A model generated the notes under the pieces. It ran no database searches. It was not told the origin of the DNA and worked only from the letters and a program-made list of their open reading frames with translations. 64,000 nt of DNA from Adineta ricciae (taxonomy: Eukaryota; Rotifera; Eurotatoria; Adinetida; Adinetidae): assembly GCA_905250025.1 (NCBI GenBank), contig CAJNOJ010000009.1, forward strand, positions 372,001-436,000, read 5' to 3'. Positions 1 through 11,100 of the stretch are shown here, piece after piece; within the stretch, counting starts at the first letter, position 1; each line of letters begins with the position of its first letter. Both the position numbers and the translations under genes were made by a program.

Positions 1-203
1 AGCGCTCTGAAACTCGATTGGCTAAAAAAATAACCAATCAGAAGGCGAGTTTTTTACGAAATCTACCGTCGTACTTGACTCTGTAGAAAACTTGAGATCA
101 TTTGATTCTTCATCTTGTTGAACAAAATTGAATACTCAAAAATTCTTTCAATTAAAAAATCAATTATACCAAAGTACAACTCTTTCATTATAGATAAAAT
201 TAC

Positions 204-3200
204 ATGAAAGAGGAAGTCATGTCCGAAGAAGAACCTTCAACTTCGAATTTATTTCTCAATGAATTCCAAGATGTTTCAGCGTATAAAGATGTAAGTGATT
301 GCCTGTCGACTGAAAGCAAATGAAGAGATTATCTTTCTCGTTTAGTCTGCCTGTGCCAACGTCGTGAAATTGATTCGCTCTTCGAACGATTTATCTCGTG
401 CGAATGATCACGATTTTCTCATGAGTTTTGCACCACTTCGTCGCCGCATGGACACAGTCGCCGACAAAATCTTGCAAAAGTATGATGAAGACGTTCACAT
501 TCACATCCATATCTTTTTCTTCCTTAGTATGAGTAAAATATTGAAACAACAGAACTTACGTCGAGATTTGGGTATTACATCTTGGAAGGAAGCTGATCAT
601 GATGAAAAACTCGAGAAATTGATCGACATCAATGATGTTCTGTTTGAACGAATTGTAAAGCATCATTTTTTCACCAAATGAAGTTCTTTCAATTGATTTT
701 TGTTTAGTCTTCATCGCTTGACGAAGTAGCAGGATTGAAGAAAACGTCGACCGAAGTGAAATCGTTAAAACCATCAGTTCGAAACGTTCATGCAACATGG
801 AATAAAGAAGTAAAAAAGCATAGGAAAGCCTTTCATCAGTATTCACTCCGTCTTTAGACTGGATTCGTCTTACAAAACAATGTGTTTCCATCAAATCAAC
901 ATCACAAACAACGTTCGAATACATTCGCATCGAATCATCAGCAAACAAAGAATATTCCCAAACCTCAATTGAAATTTTCGGATAAAGTTGACAACAGTCT
1001 CTATGTGCCATTCATCACTAAACTTCGGATAAAACCGAATGCGAAAACACCCTTACCAAGTAAGATCAGATTTTCCCACTAACTATTTGTAATTAGCTAT
1101 TCTTTTTTTAAGTGGCTTTATCACAATTCGATCCTCAGACATTCAATGTGCTTCGAGTCGACGAACATCCTGAACTGTAAGCTTTTTCTCAATAGAAAAC
1201 GATTGATGAGTTTGTTTTCTTGTGTGTATCAGATTAGTTCATCCATATTTTGATGAAATCGAGACATTCGAACCAGATGAAAGTGTCCTCAAACAAGTTG
1301 AACCTCAGGTAAGAATCCCTCGATTGCATTTTCGTAGGAAAACAACGACTTGTTCGTTTAGAAACCACAACCAATAGAAGAGACGAAATACTTGTTTGTT
1401 GACACGCCGGATACGCTCAAAATTATGATGGATCACATCGAGCAACAGACTGAATTAGCAATTGATCTCGAAGTACCGATGTCTACTTATTCGAATGAAA
1501 TTTCACCCTTCGTTTCCACTTTAGCATCATTCGTATCGCTCATATCAAGGTTTCACTTGCTTATTACAAATATCTTCACGTACTGAAGATTTTCTGGTTG
1601 ATACACTTGCCTTACGTGATGAATTACACATTCTAAACAACGTTTTCACCAATCCGAATGTGTTGAAAGTAAACTTCTATTGATAAACCTCTCGAATAAT
1701 ACTGTTCAATCATAGGTTTTCCATGGTGCTGATTCGGATATTGAATGGTTACAAAAAGACTTCGGTGTTTACGTTGTCAATATGTTCGATACTCATCAAG
1801 CCGCACGAGAATTAAACTTTCAATCGTTCTCACTTGCGTATCTATTGAAATTCTATTGCGAAATCGATGCGAACAAACAATTTCAGTTAGCTGATTGGAG
1901 AATAAGGTTGGCAGGGTGTGAATCTCTTTCCTAGAAATAGTCATCTTTCTTTCATAGACCTTTACCCGAAGAGTACTGTCGCTATGCTCGAGAAGATACG
2001 CATTATCTTCTTTACATTTATGATTTATTACGAAATCGTTTGTTGGAAAAATCGACGCAATTGCTCAAATCAGTCTATGAAAAATCGAAGATTGTTTGTC
2101 AAAAGGTAATGAGTCGATTTTGTATTTCATATCGTTTGATGAGCGTTTGCAATCTTTTTAGCTATATAAAAAACCATTCTTCGATGAAAATGCCTATCAA
2201 AATATTTATATTAAGTCGCGAAAGACATTCAATGTTCGGCAATTAGCAGCATTGAAATCTCTTTACTTTTGGCGTGATAATATCGCGCGAGAACAAGATG
2301 AATCGACTGGGTATGAACAATTAGTTTTCTATTCATGATGTGTTCATATGTTTATCTCATAGATACGTATTACCCAACCATATGTTACTTCAAATCTCAG
2401 AAATTCTTCCGAGGTTTGTCATTCTCTTGTATAACACCTTAGATTAAATTTACTTCCATTTGTTTTTAGAGAACCACAAGGTATACGTGCTTGTTGCAAT
2501 CCAGTTCCAATACTTGTTCAACATAATCTACACGACATCCATCAGATCATTCTGCTTGCTCGAGATATACCTTTAAATGAAGTAGAGATTTTTCGGGAAA
2601 ACAAGAAGCTGTTTCAGCAACTTTTATCTATTCGCAGGAACAAAGAGAACAGCACATTGCACCATTGACTTTACCTGTACTATACGATCCAGAAAATGTT
2701 CTGAATTGTCCACATGATACATCGCATCAAACTGAGCAACAACAAAATATATCGAATATTAATTCAACAAAGAAAACTCATTCCAACGGTAAATTTATTA
2801 ACGAACTAGGAACATTCGTAAATATTTTGCTTCTCTTTCAAGACTTATCGTCGATTCTTGATGATACATTTCTCGAAGAATCAACAAAACGCGATGCACT
2901 AAATCTATCATCATTATTAATTCAAATTAAGAAACAGATGTTACCAATGGCAAAATCTCGATCGAACACATCGGCGAATTTGTTTGATGTGGTACATCAT
3001 CTTGCAAAGATGAATTAAATTCGAACTAATCAACATTTTTTCATTTAGTATATGCCTTCACCATATCGAACAGCTTCATTAGATAATACAAAACCATTAT
3101 GGCAAATCTACTATCCTGATCGAGATTTGTCAAGTATGCGACAATGTTAGATATAGAATCTCATCTGACTAAGCTGTCTTTTTTAGTTAATGGAAAATCA

Positions 3201-3839
3201 GTTCAACATGATAATAACAATCAAAATGGCACGAGTATTAGTAAAGAAAAGTCTAGTGACGACATCGAAATGATCATGCTTAGTAAACAGGTAAGAGAGA
3301 GAAGAGAAGTTCGATAAGACAGACAGTTGTTTGTTTCAGTCAACAGCAAAGCGAAAGCGCAAAGCTGCTGGCGATGAAAAAGTGAACAATAAGTCGAAAA
3401 ATAAGCGATATCGACGTGGTAATGTTGCTGATGAAGTACCATCGACGATTCTCCTCGACAAAGATGATGATGAGGACGATGATCAAATTGAAGAAGAAGA
3501 AGAACCAGGCGAAATATCTGATGAGATCAATGAACGAAAGCATCAAACATCATTTCAACCGTTCAATTATGACAATGAAATCCTTTCAACTAGTAAGTGA
3601 AGCCAGAAATTAGTTATAATCAATGTCTGTTTTGTTTTCATTGAAGAAAAATTCAAGAAACCTGCGGATGATGAAGATATCTACGAACCAAATCGTCCTA
3701 CAAAGTCTACAAAAGCAAGAGTAAACTATACCACATATCCCTTCTTTTCATCATAATATTTTCCATCTAGACACCAAAGCGGCCCGGTGTTCAACAAACC
3801 AACAAGTCTCTGTCCTATCCATTTCCAAAGAAGACTTGA
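204..3839 (+). CDS. EXOSC10: Exosome component 10 / Rrp6-like 3'-5' exoribonuclease (multi-exon)
   Basis: Nuclear RNA exosome catalytic subunit that trims and degrades rRNA, snoRNA and aberrant nuclear RNAs. Splicing about 20 short GT-AG introns gives roughly 860 residues, close to the family length. Order seen: N-terminal PMC2NT-type region (to about 1.08 kb), DEDD-Y exonuclease domain, HRDC domain (about 2.16-2.58 kb), then a tail with a lysine/arginine-rich patch and a long acidic run. Catalytic motifs are visible: DLE joined to HHSYRSYQG across the intron 1473-1524, [10 protein letters not shown] after 1716, and [14 protein letters not shown] after 1958. Example exons: 204-290, 346-479, 528-654, 708-809, 858-1059, 1362-1472, 1525-1668, 1716-1906, 1958-2105, 2162-2310, 2470-2581, 2638-2788. 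The ATG at 204 is in frame with a second ATG at 219; an acceptor-like TTATAG ends at 193. The start is therefore good to within five codons. Exons beyond 2.8 kb are less certain in detail. It converges on the gene at 4178. Confidence 0.93.
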
Positions 3840-4146
3840 TGTTACCTATTGTTTCTCTTTCATGTTTCGTTGTTTACTAAACAAAAAGCAGGTCGACTGC
3901 ATGGGATGCGATTTCTAGATATCTCCATGATCTAATCGATGTACTAGATATGAAATAACACCTCTGCTATTTCTAGATGTATGTATTTGATGGTCTTTCT
4001 AATCATCTCCGCTGGCAATTCTAGCGTCGATAGTTAACCTTTAAAGTGCCAGATATAACTGTAAATATTTTTTTGCGAGGTTATATTCAAACAACGTAAT
4101 CATCATTCACATGTAACGAACTCTTGCGACGAGAGATTCGTATAAT

Positions 4147-4152
4147 TTTATT
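4147..4152 (-). terminator. Polyadenylation signal for the 4178-5038 gene
   Basis: AATAAA on the minus strand 25 nt beyond the stop codon. Confidence 0.5.
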
Positions 4153-4177
4153 TTGAATATCTTCTTCCATTGTGATG

Positions 4178-5038
4178 TTAATCGAACGACGGCATTTGCC
4201 TGAATGGAAAGGAATCATTACGTGACTTCAGTTCCAAAACTGATTGAGCAGCTGCAATTATCAAAGTAAGCATCATTGAAATAATCAGAATGAATAGGAA
4301 GAAGAATAGCATTCGCCCGAGACGCATCTTGATTTGTGCGCGTTGATACTGAAGACTTTCTTGATTGACTTTAGTTTTCGATAAATCGATTAGCATCTCA
4401 CTTATAGCTGGTGGACAGAACTTGGCTGCTGCTTGCTGTGCATTTCCACGGCTAATAGCGAAAATAAACTGTCGCGTCGGAATCGAAAACGATAGATTAT
4501 CAATATCGACATGGATCATCTGTTGAGATGGAATACGTTTTAAGAATATCAGTCGACTACGGCCACTTATATCAAGAATGACACTGCTGGGTACAATGTG
4601 TGGAATAATTTTAGTCTGTTCGTTTGACATTAGTTCAGGCTCTTCGTTATTCGCTTGTCCTGATTGTTTATTGATTAGAGCAACTAGTAGAACTAGTTGT
4701 GCGCGCATGCTCTTTGGTTTATAAGCCGAACTAAGAGCCAAAATATCTGGTAAACGTTGTCGTACAATTGTCCATTTTGATACGACAGTTTCGTGTTCGT
4801 CAGCTTCGGTATTATCATAAAAAGAAAGTGTTGCTTGGGCACGACGACGACGTAATTTTACTGCATATTTCCGTTCAGTAACAGTTGATACACAATCCAC
4901 GAATGACTGTAAAGATATTTGATCGAACATTTTCATTCTGTAGTGAAATTTTTTACGTCTACTTACTGGAGAAAATGTAGAAACGTGTTGACGTCTATGT
5001 TGGTCACGGTAGGACTGCTTGAAGACATTCGTATACAT
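4178..5038 (-). CDS. Unknown C-terminally membrane-anchored protein
   Basis: I do not recognise this protein. The unspliced frame is 286 codons, but residues 25-44 are coded by a perfect 60-nt intron (4907-4966, GTAAGT donor and CTTTACAG acceptor) that is a multiple of three and stop-free. The spliced product, join(4178..4906,4967..5038), is therefore probably 266 residues. The body is soluble-looking with a basic patch (KLRRRRAQ). One hydrophobic helix near the C-terminus (MLFFFLFILIISMMLTLIIAA) is followed by about 25 residues, the layout of a tail-anchored or type II/IV membrane protein; no signal peptide is visible. A minus-strand AATAAA lies at 4147-4152, just past the stop. It converges on EXOSC10. 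That it is a coding gene is fairly secure; function unknown. Confidence 0.72.
   Translation of the reverse strand: MYTNVFKQSYRDQHRRQHVSTFSPVSRRKKFHYRMKMFDQISLQSFVDCVSTVTERKYAVKLRRRRAQATLSFYDNTEADEHETVVSKWTIVRQRLPDILALSSAYKPKSMRAQLVLLVALINKQSGQANNEEPELMSNEQTKIIPHIVPSSVILDISGRSRLIFLKRIPSQQMIHVDIDNLSFSIPTRQFIFAISRGNAQQAAAKFCPPAISEMLIDLSKTKVNQESLQYQRAQIKMRLGRMLFFFLFILIISMMLTLIIAAAQSVLELKSRNDSFPFRQMPSFD
4907..4966 (-). other. In-frame 60-nt intron inside the 4178-5038 reading frame
   Basis: Minus-strand GTAAGT donor and a pyrimidine-rich CTTTACAG acceptor bracket exactly 60 nt without a stop codon. The size matches other introns in the window. If retained it adds 20 residues (VSRRKKF... to ...QISLQ) without a frameshift. 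Confidence 0.75.
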
Positions 5039-7302
5039 GTTATGTACTTGCAGATGTTATTGAGAGTATGAATGTGAAGTAAAAGATACAATAACGATGT
5101 TAGCAGTGCAATTGGTATATAATGACATATCTAACCTTTTTGTGCATATGAAAGCGTAGGTAGTGCATCATCGATGTTCTTCTCTCATGGAATACTGAAG
5201 TTGTCCATGGACAAGTTACTTTTGTGTGTAAATATCATTGTCGAAGGAACATGACCTCATCGAAGAAACAAATCATTAGGACATATCTCTATCCGATAAA
5301 ACCTTCTGGCGAAATTCATTTTCTATTCAACAATGTGATATGTAGGAGATGATCAATATTGAATGTATGAAATCTAATCTGGATTTTTGTTTCGAGATGT
5401 GTTTTGAAATCCTACGAAGAGATTGATTTCACTAGTCAACATTTGATTTATTTTTAGTCGCAAACGAATTTAATTTCATTGTCTAATTGAGTAACGTCAC
5501 TGATGACGATGTTCCGATATGCGATGTCTTTCAGGTGAACTCATAATTTGTGTTTTTGTCAGGAAGTCGATATGATTGCTCGGCGTCATTGAAAGTGCAT
5601 GGTTTAGATTTTATCTATGGTATGTACTTTAGTTGGTGATGTCAGGAAAAAGTACATTTTACTTGGAACAATTTACTTCCAGTATTGTCCAGACGAGATC
5701 TCGATAAATCCAAGTAGCAGTAAAAGGAGACTCCAATGTCCGAGATGTTCACAAAATCTATGGCGATCAAATATCGAAGACATTTGTAATTCGTTAGACT
5801 CACCTTTCTGGTTACTATTTTTATCTCATATATTTATCAGAAATCATGTTCTTATTTCGAAGACGAATTTCTCTACACTGATTTACCTTTAATCCTATGC
5901 ACCCAGAATAGTGCTCACTTCTTGGTAGACATGCTGACACGTTGATTATCATTCTAAATATCATAAGTTGAATGGATGAGCACGCGTAGAAATATGAATT
6001 AAGCGAAGGCAAAAAAGTATGTCATGGATCAAGTTGGTAGTGAATGTAAAAGTAATTCTATTGCTAGACAAACTTGAATGTCACACGCTATCATATATCA
6101 TTAAAAGATACTAATTATGCTACGTGCTTCCAAAATGAATCATAATCTGCGCATCATTTCCCTTCGGATGGTGTTCGAGACTGTGAGATGAAACCATTCA
6201 TTTCTTTGTTACCTTTGATAATAGCGCAAACATTTGCTGTCGATCAACTCCCAGCAGTAAAGTTTACAGACATGTTGCATTAATATCGTTCCTTTTGTAT
6301 CTAATCTGTTGAGATTCGGTAATTCCACGTTGATTCTAAATTACATTTATATGTACATAACTTTCTTTGTGGAACAAATTGATCTATGAGGACATTGACA
6401 TGCTGTGTGAACTCAAGAAACCCCGTTTGTTGCTCTCACTGCTATTAGCAAACTACGCAGTCTTCAACTAATATCGAACAGTGTACGATCAAGGCTTTCC
6501 TTTCTACTTAGTTGCTAATTACTTCTCAAACAACTGTGAATAAAAGAGAAAAAAGAAATGTAATATGGCATTGAACTGAAAACGAAACAATGCGCTAAGA
6601 ATAGTCTTTTCTTCTTTACAAAGGACCGTAATTTCTTCGACAAAGATTGAAAAGAAATTGATTGGAAATGAAAATTTTTTCACTATTATTTATTGATCGC
6701 ATTCTGTATGTATGCGCACTGTTATCTATCACGTCTTGTAATCAGTCAAACAGCACGTTCTTTAAGGACAGCAAAAAAAACAACAAAAAAAGGAAAATCA
6801 ATCTATCCAACTACCTCTACAAAAGAATTTGCTTTCCATGTCGAGAATGATTGATAGTTGGAGAACAAAACCCGTTACATGTAATAGATTGTTCGTACGG
6901 AATTTGGAACAAGTACTTTCCTTCGATTGAATATCCATTTATGTATATATATATTCTTGCTTGCAAATAAAAACTAAGATGCTCTTTTTTTCCATAAATA
7001 ACTTTCACTTGAAAGTGCATTATACACGCGAGTAAAACAGAACAAAGATCGATGATGAAGAAGAAGCAGGAAATTCAAAGAAAAACATCAAACACGAGAT
7101 TTTCGCAAGAAGAAGAAAACAAACTGAATGAAGTGATTTCATACACTGAAAAAAAAGGATGAGATTGACTGTTGTCATATGCTAGATATGTTGGCACGGG
7201 GTATTAACCAATTATCACCACGCAAATGAATAGACATTCTGACGCAAGAGAAATATCAAACCGACCGGCGGTTTGGCTTTTCGTTTTGCATTCTGATTAG
7301 TT
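5039..7302. other. Non-coding spacer
   Basis: AT-rich DNA with no convincing gene. The longest plus frame (ATG at 5617, about 91 codons) has a CPRC motif but no splice partners, upstream promoter or recognisable domain. I see no RNA gene or mobile element. Confidence 0.5.
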
Positions 7303-8103
7303 TTACGTCCGTCCAGATCTATCATCGTCATCGTCGGAATTTATGCCTTGAGATGCATAAGTCGATTGTACTGTTCGTTTTTTCTTCTTCTTCTTCAATC
7401 GAGTATTACTGTTTTTTTTGGCTGCAGCTGAAGATGCTGCCGTTACTGAGCCGTTGCCATTTTGATTCGATGAATTAGCATCGGAATTTTGCGATGGTAA
7501 CGGATCGGACAAGTCATTTGGTAATGAGCTAACCGTACTACCTCCATTATTATCGCATTCACGTAATTGTTCAAGAGTAATAATATTGTAATGCGAGTCG
7601 AAAACTGCGGGTGTGAGATCATTCGATGCACGAACAATGCGTATAGCATGGACTTTATCACGTAAAGAATTTGTTGATGCATCATTTGAATTACGTGTAC
7701 GACAACCAAAACAACTAGTTAATGTTATCCAAAGACTTGACGTTTGATTTGAATGAATTTTCGGATGTGTCATATTGTCAGTATTAGCTAAGAGTTGGCT
7801 ATTGTGACTGATGAGTTGTGGAGATGTTAGTGTACTTGTAGGGTGTGAATAAGTCTGATCGAGGCGAGTATGATTTAGCGAATGATTCACGGTACCGCCG
7901 CCGCCGCCACCACCACCGTGGTGATGGTGTGAGGGACTAGTAGGTGGAACGTCAGTTATAGGAAATTCGTATTCCATTTTCGATGAAGTTTCACTGCGTA
8001 TTAGTCGAGCAACATTAGGTGATTGTTGATGAAACGCTGATTGATTTGTGAGTCCGGCAATAACGCCCATTTCGGACGATTGAGACGATTCTGCAGTGCC
8101 CAT
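7303..8103 (-). CDS. Unknown low-complexity protein, putative N-myristoylation
   Basis: Single-exon coding region of 266 residues. It begins MGTAESS, which fits the N-myristoylation consensus (Gly2, Ser6). It is rich in Ser, Asn, Gly and His, with a His4 run followed by eight Gly, a central patch with closely spaced cysteines (TSCFGCRTRNSND) followed by RDKVHAIRIVRASNDLTP, a lysine block (KKKKKKR) and an acidic C-terminal run. The conserved-looking core is about residues 125-190; the rest looks disordered. The ATG is preceded by an acceptor TCTCTATTTAG ending nine bases upstream, so the message has a spliced (or trans-spliced) leader. Strong donors further upstream on the same strand (about 8521, 12015 and 12920) are candidate 5' exons. 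A membrane-associated adaptor is possible but unproven; no domain is recognised. Confidence 0.7.
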   Translation of the reverse strand: MGTAESSQSSEMGVIAGLTNQSAFHQQSPNVARLIRSETSSKMEYEFPITDVPPTSPSHHHHGGGGGGGGTVNHSLNHTRLDQTYSHPTSTLTSPQLISHNSQLLANTDNMTHPKIHSNQTSSLWITLTSCFGCRTRNSNDASTNSLRDKVHAIRIVRASNDLTPAVFDSHYNIITLEQLRECDNNGGSTVSSLPNDLSDPLPSQNSDANSSNQNGNGSVTAASSAAAKKNSNTRLKKKKKKRTVQSTYASQGINSDDDDDRSGRT

Positions 8104-11100
8104 CTTGACATCCTAAATAGAGAGAAAGAAAAGACAGCTTCATCGATTGTTTCGATTAGAAAAAACCAACACATAAGACAAAAGAAAGAGAGAGAAAAGA
8201 ATGCCATATCCAGACATGGAAATAACACTCGCTTGATTTCTTTAACAAATGAAAGCGAAATTATTTTTACATCGTTTTGCATTTTTTCCCTCAATTACTA
8301 AATCTTCCATATAAATTAATATTGATTTTTTTTTCTCTCCAGTAGCTTAATCCACATATGCACATGAAGTCAAAACAAATAATGATTGATGAATTTCTGG
8401 TATTTTATTAAATATAATCTCTAGTCGACTGAACTTTTCCTTGAGTCGACTGGTGCATCCGTCGACCGATGAACTATTTCTTTTTCGTCAAATCAATAAG
8501 AACCTCAAGAGTTCACTTACATGACGGTTGGGCACCGTTTAGCATTGTGACTAGATGTAAAGGTAACTGAATCTCTATCATGACAACATGACGACAGTAC
8601 GTCGATAAAGAAATAAAAAAAAAGAAGAAGAAGAAGAAAGATATTTTTTCTCATTCATTCACTTATTTCTTCATTTCTTCTTCTCCCTTTCTCCCGTTCG
8701 CTCAAGCGGATTCCCGTCGGCTAGAATACTACAACTTGGTCGTCTAGATTCTTCAGCATCATTTTCCTTCATTTCTCTTTACCTATTCTGCAATACGAGC
8801 AAGCTGTGTTGTGCGTGGAAACACCTCACATCACAGCGTTCCGATGGCGAAAATGCAGAGACAGAAGAAGAAGAAGAAGAGAAAAAAGAAAAGAAAAATA
8901 GAAGCAAGAGAGTGAACATCCGGAGCAGCGTGCAAGAGAAATTCTGTTCAACATAACACTAATAGGAAAAGAGAACTAGAAGGAAGCCTTAGAAGGCCCG
9001 CCCATTTTTAGCTCTCGCCCTCTCCCGCTTTTCATCTATACAAAAACTCGTTCTGCTCTGCAATGTGTTTGTCTATTAGATTGTTATCTCAAAGATAAAT
9101 ATTACATCTCTATTTCGTGATCTATACTAGATATTTTCTTTGCCAATATCAACGAATCGAAAAACTTACCATGATCTTGTTCTTTTCATATAATATAAGA
9201 TGTTTTTGTCTACCTAAGCATCCCGAGATACTTTCAAAGAAACGATTTCCCATAGAAAAAGCATCTAAATGCGCATGATATTGCTGTCAAAACGATGGTT
9301 CTACGATTTCTCTGCTTGACACATTTGCTGGAAGATGCGAATAGGAAAAAGAAAAAGCCCATCAAGGATTAATCGGTGCTGTTACAACGAACGCTGCTTC
9401 TTTTCCTTCTCTTTTTTGTTGCTATTATTATTATTATTATTTTTATTATTATTACTATTATTTCAGTTCTTAGCACCCGTCGGCGTGCGACCATCGTTTA
9501 TCCGGATCTGTTTGTCGATCGAACATCGCTAATTGGAACGTGTAATAGTTCAACATACTTATCAACTCGAAGCAATAAAAGAAAGACACAAATTAGATTC
9601 GCCTATTAACAAAGATAACAGACTTAGAATTGGAAATCATGCAAGAGAAATACAAAAGAAGAAGAAGAAAAAGAAAAAAGACACGATGAAGGAAAGAAAG
9701 TTATCGAACTTGCGCGAAACCTTTCAATCGAAGAACCTTATTGAGAAATTCTTCTGTTCGAGATCGTGTATCCAAATCGACATATTTGTCGTCAGTTTTT
9801 TGTCAATGTTGACAGGAGGAAGAGATCATCAAGAACATCAACAGACATACACACATCGAGAGATTATATCGCAAAAGATTGTTTCTCACAAGATCATACC
9901 ACATCTGCTTTATAATTTGCTTCAATCACACAGACATTTTCATTCAGTTTGCTTTGTCTAACTCGGTGGCGCACGAATATTTATCGATTAACAAGCTCCT
10001 ATCCTGCTTCTAAACATCTCATGCTTGAACCTAATCTAACTTTTTCCATTTATTGTAATTAAAATATCGAAATAGATGATAATGAATCTACATGGAATAG
10101 GAAAACACGAAGTATATGAGAAGTAACAGGACACATTCATGCTAAATTGATTACCAAAAAAGGGATTTCTTAGTTTTTCTTAGCGCGAACCATTTCAAAA
10201 GGAGAACATGAATGTTTTCCCCATACTTTCATTCAAGTAGAAGAATATCTATTTTTATATACAATATGACGAAATGCTATAGACTTAATATGCATGCAAG
10301 AGAAACGTCAACTTACTTTAGTTAAAAGACAGACCGAAAGGAGTGAATAGTTTTGGATCTGTAAGTTTTTGTTTCTACTGAGTTACGTAATGTTGAGCTA
10401 GTCAAATACATCGATTGGGCAACGATGTCGATAGCGGAGATATACAAGATTATCAATACAATTAGGAAACGTTTGTAAACAAGAAGAAAAACAATGTTCG
10501 AGATTCTTTGATCAAGCTGCTTTTGTCGTCGATTTCTTTTTAATGGATGATCTACAAACGTTATTGTGTATGAATAAACGATTCTCTGCCTAGATGAATA
10601 AATAGCAAAAGTAGCAAATTTTTGCCATCTCTCTCTCTGTCTATATATATATATATGTTTGAATAGTGGAGCGCCTGCTCATCAATCCACTTTCATTGGA
10701 ACGGCAACGAGCGAGTGGCTCGTCAGACGAGATCTTGTGCTATTCGTGTGTTTGTGTGCACGCATGTTCTTTTTCTCGCTTGCTCGGCTTTCAATACAAA
10801 ATAAAGGAGCAAAAAATGACACGACATTTTCTTCAGATTTTCCTTCCCTCTCATTTCCAACAACGATGCACTAGAACTAATTGGGCTACTGTTGCTGTTA
10901 TTATTCTTCTTCTTCGTTTTTCTGCCCTGAGAAAGTCAATATTGATGATTATTCTGTTTTCCAATTTGTAATCGCAGATCGATATTCATTTTTTGGACAT
11001 GTTGATTAATTGTTTCAATATCGTTGCAAACAATAAGAAGATAAACAAACGAAACGATGGACAAGGACACGAAGATAAAGAAGAAATAGCAAGCATGTCT

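Noticed and set aside
5617-5892. Plus frame of 91 codons with a CPRC motif (zinc-ribbon-like)
   Set aside because: A single CxxC pair, no promoter, splice site or recognisable fold, AT-rich composition like its flanks.
9335-9961. Overlapping plus frames with Leu/Ile and Lys runs
   Set aside because: Created by TTATTA and GAAGAA tracts; low complexity, no gene signals.
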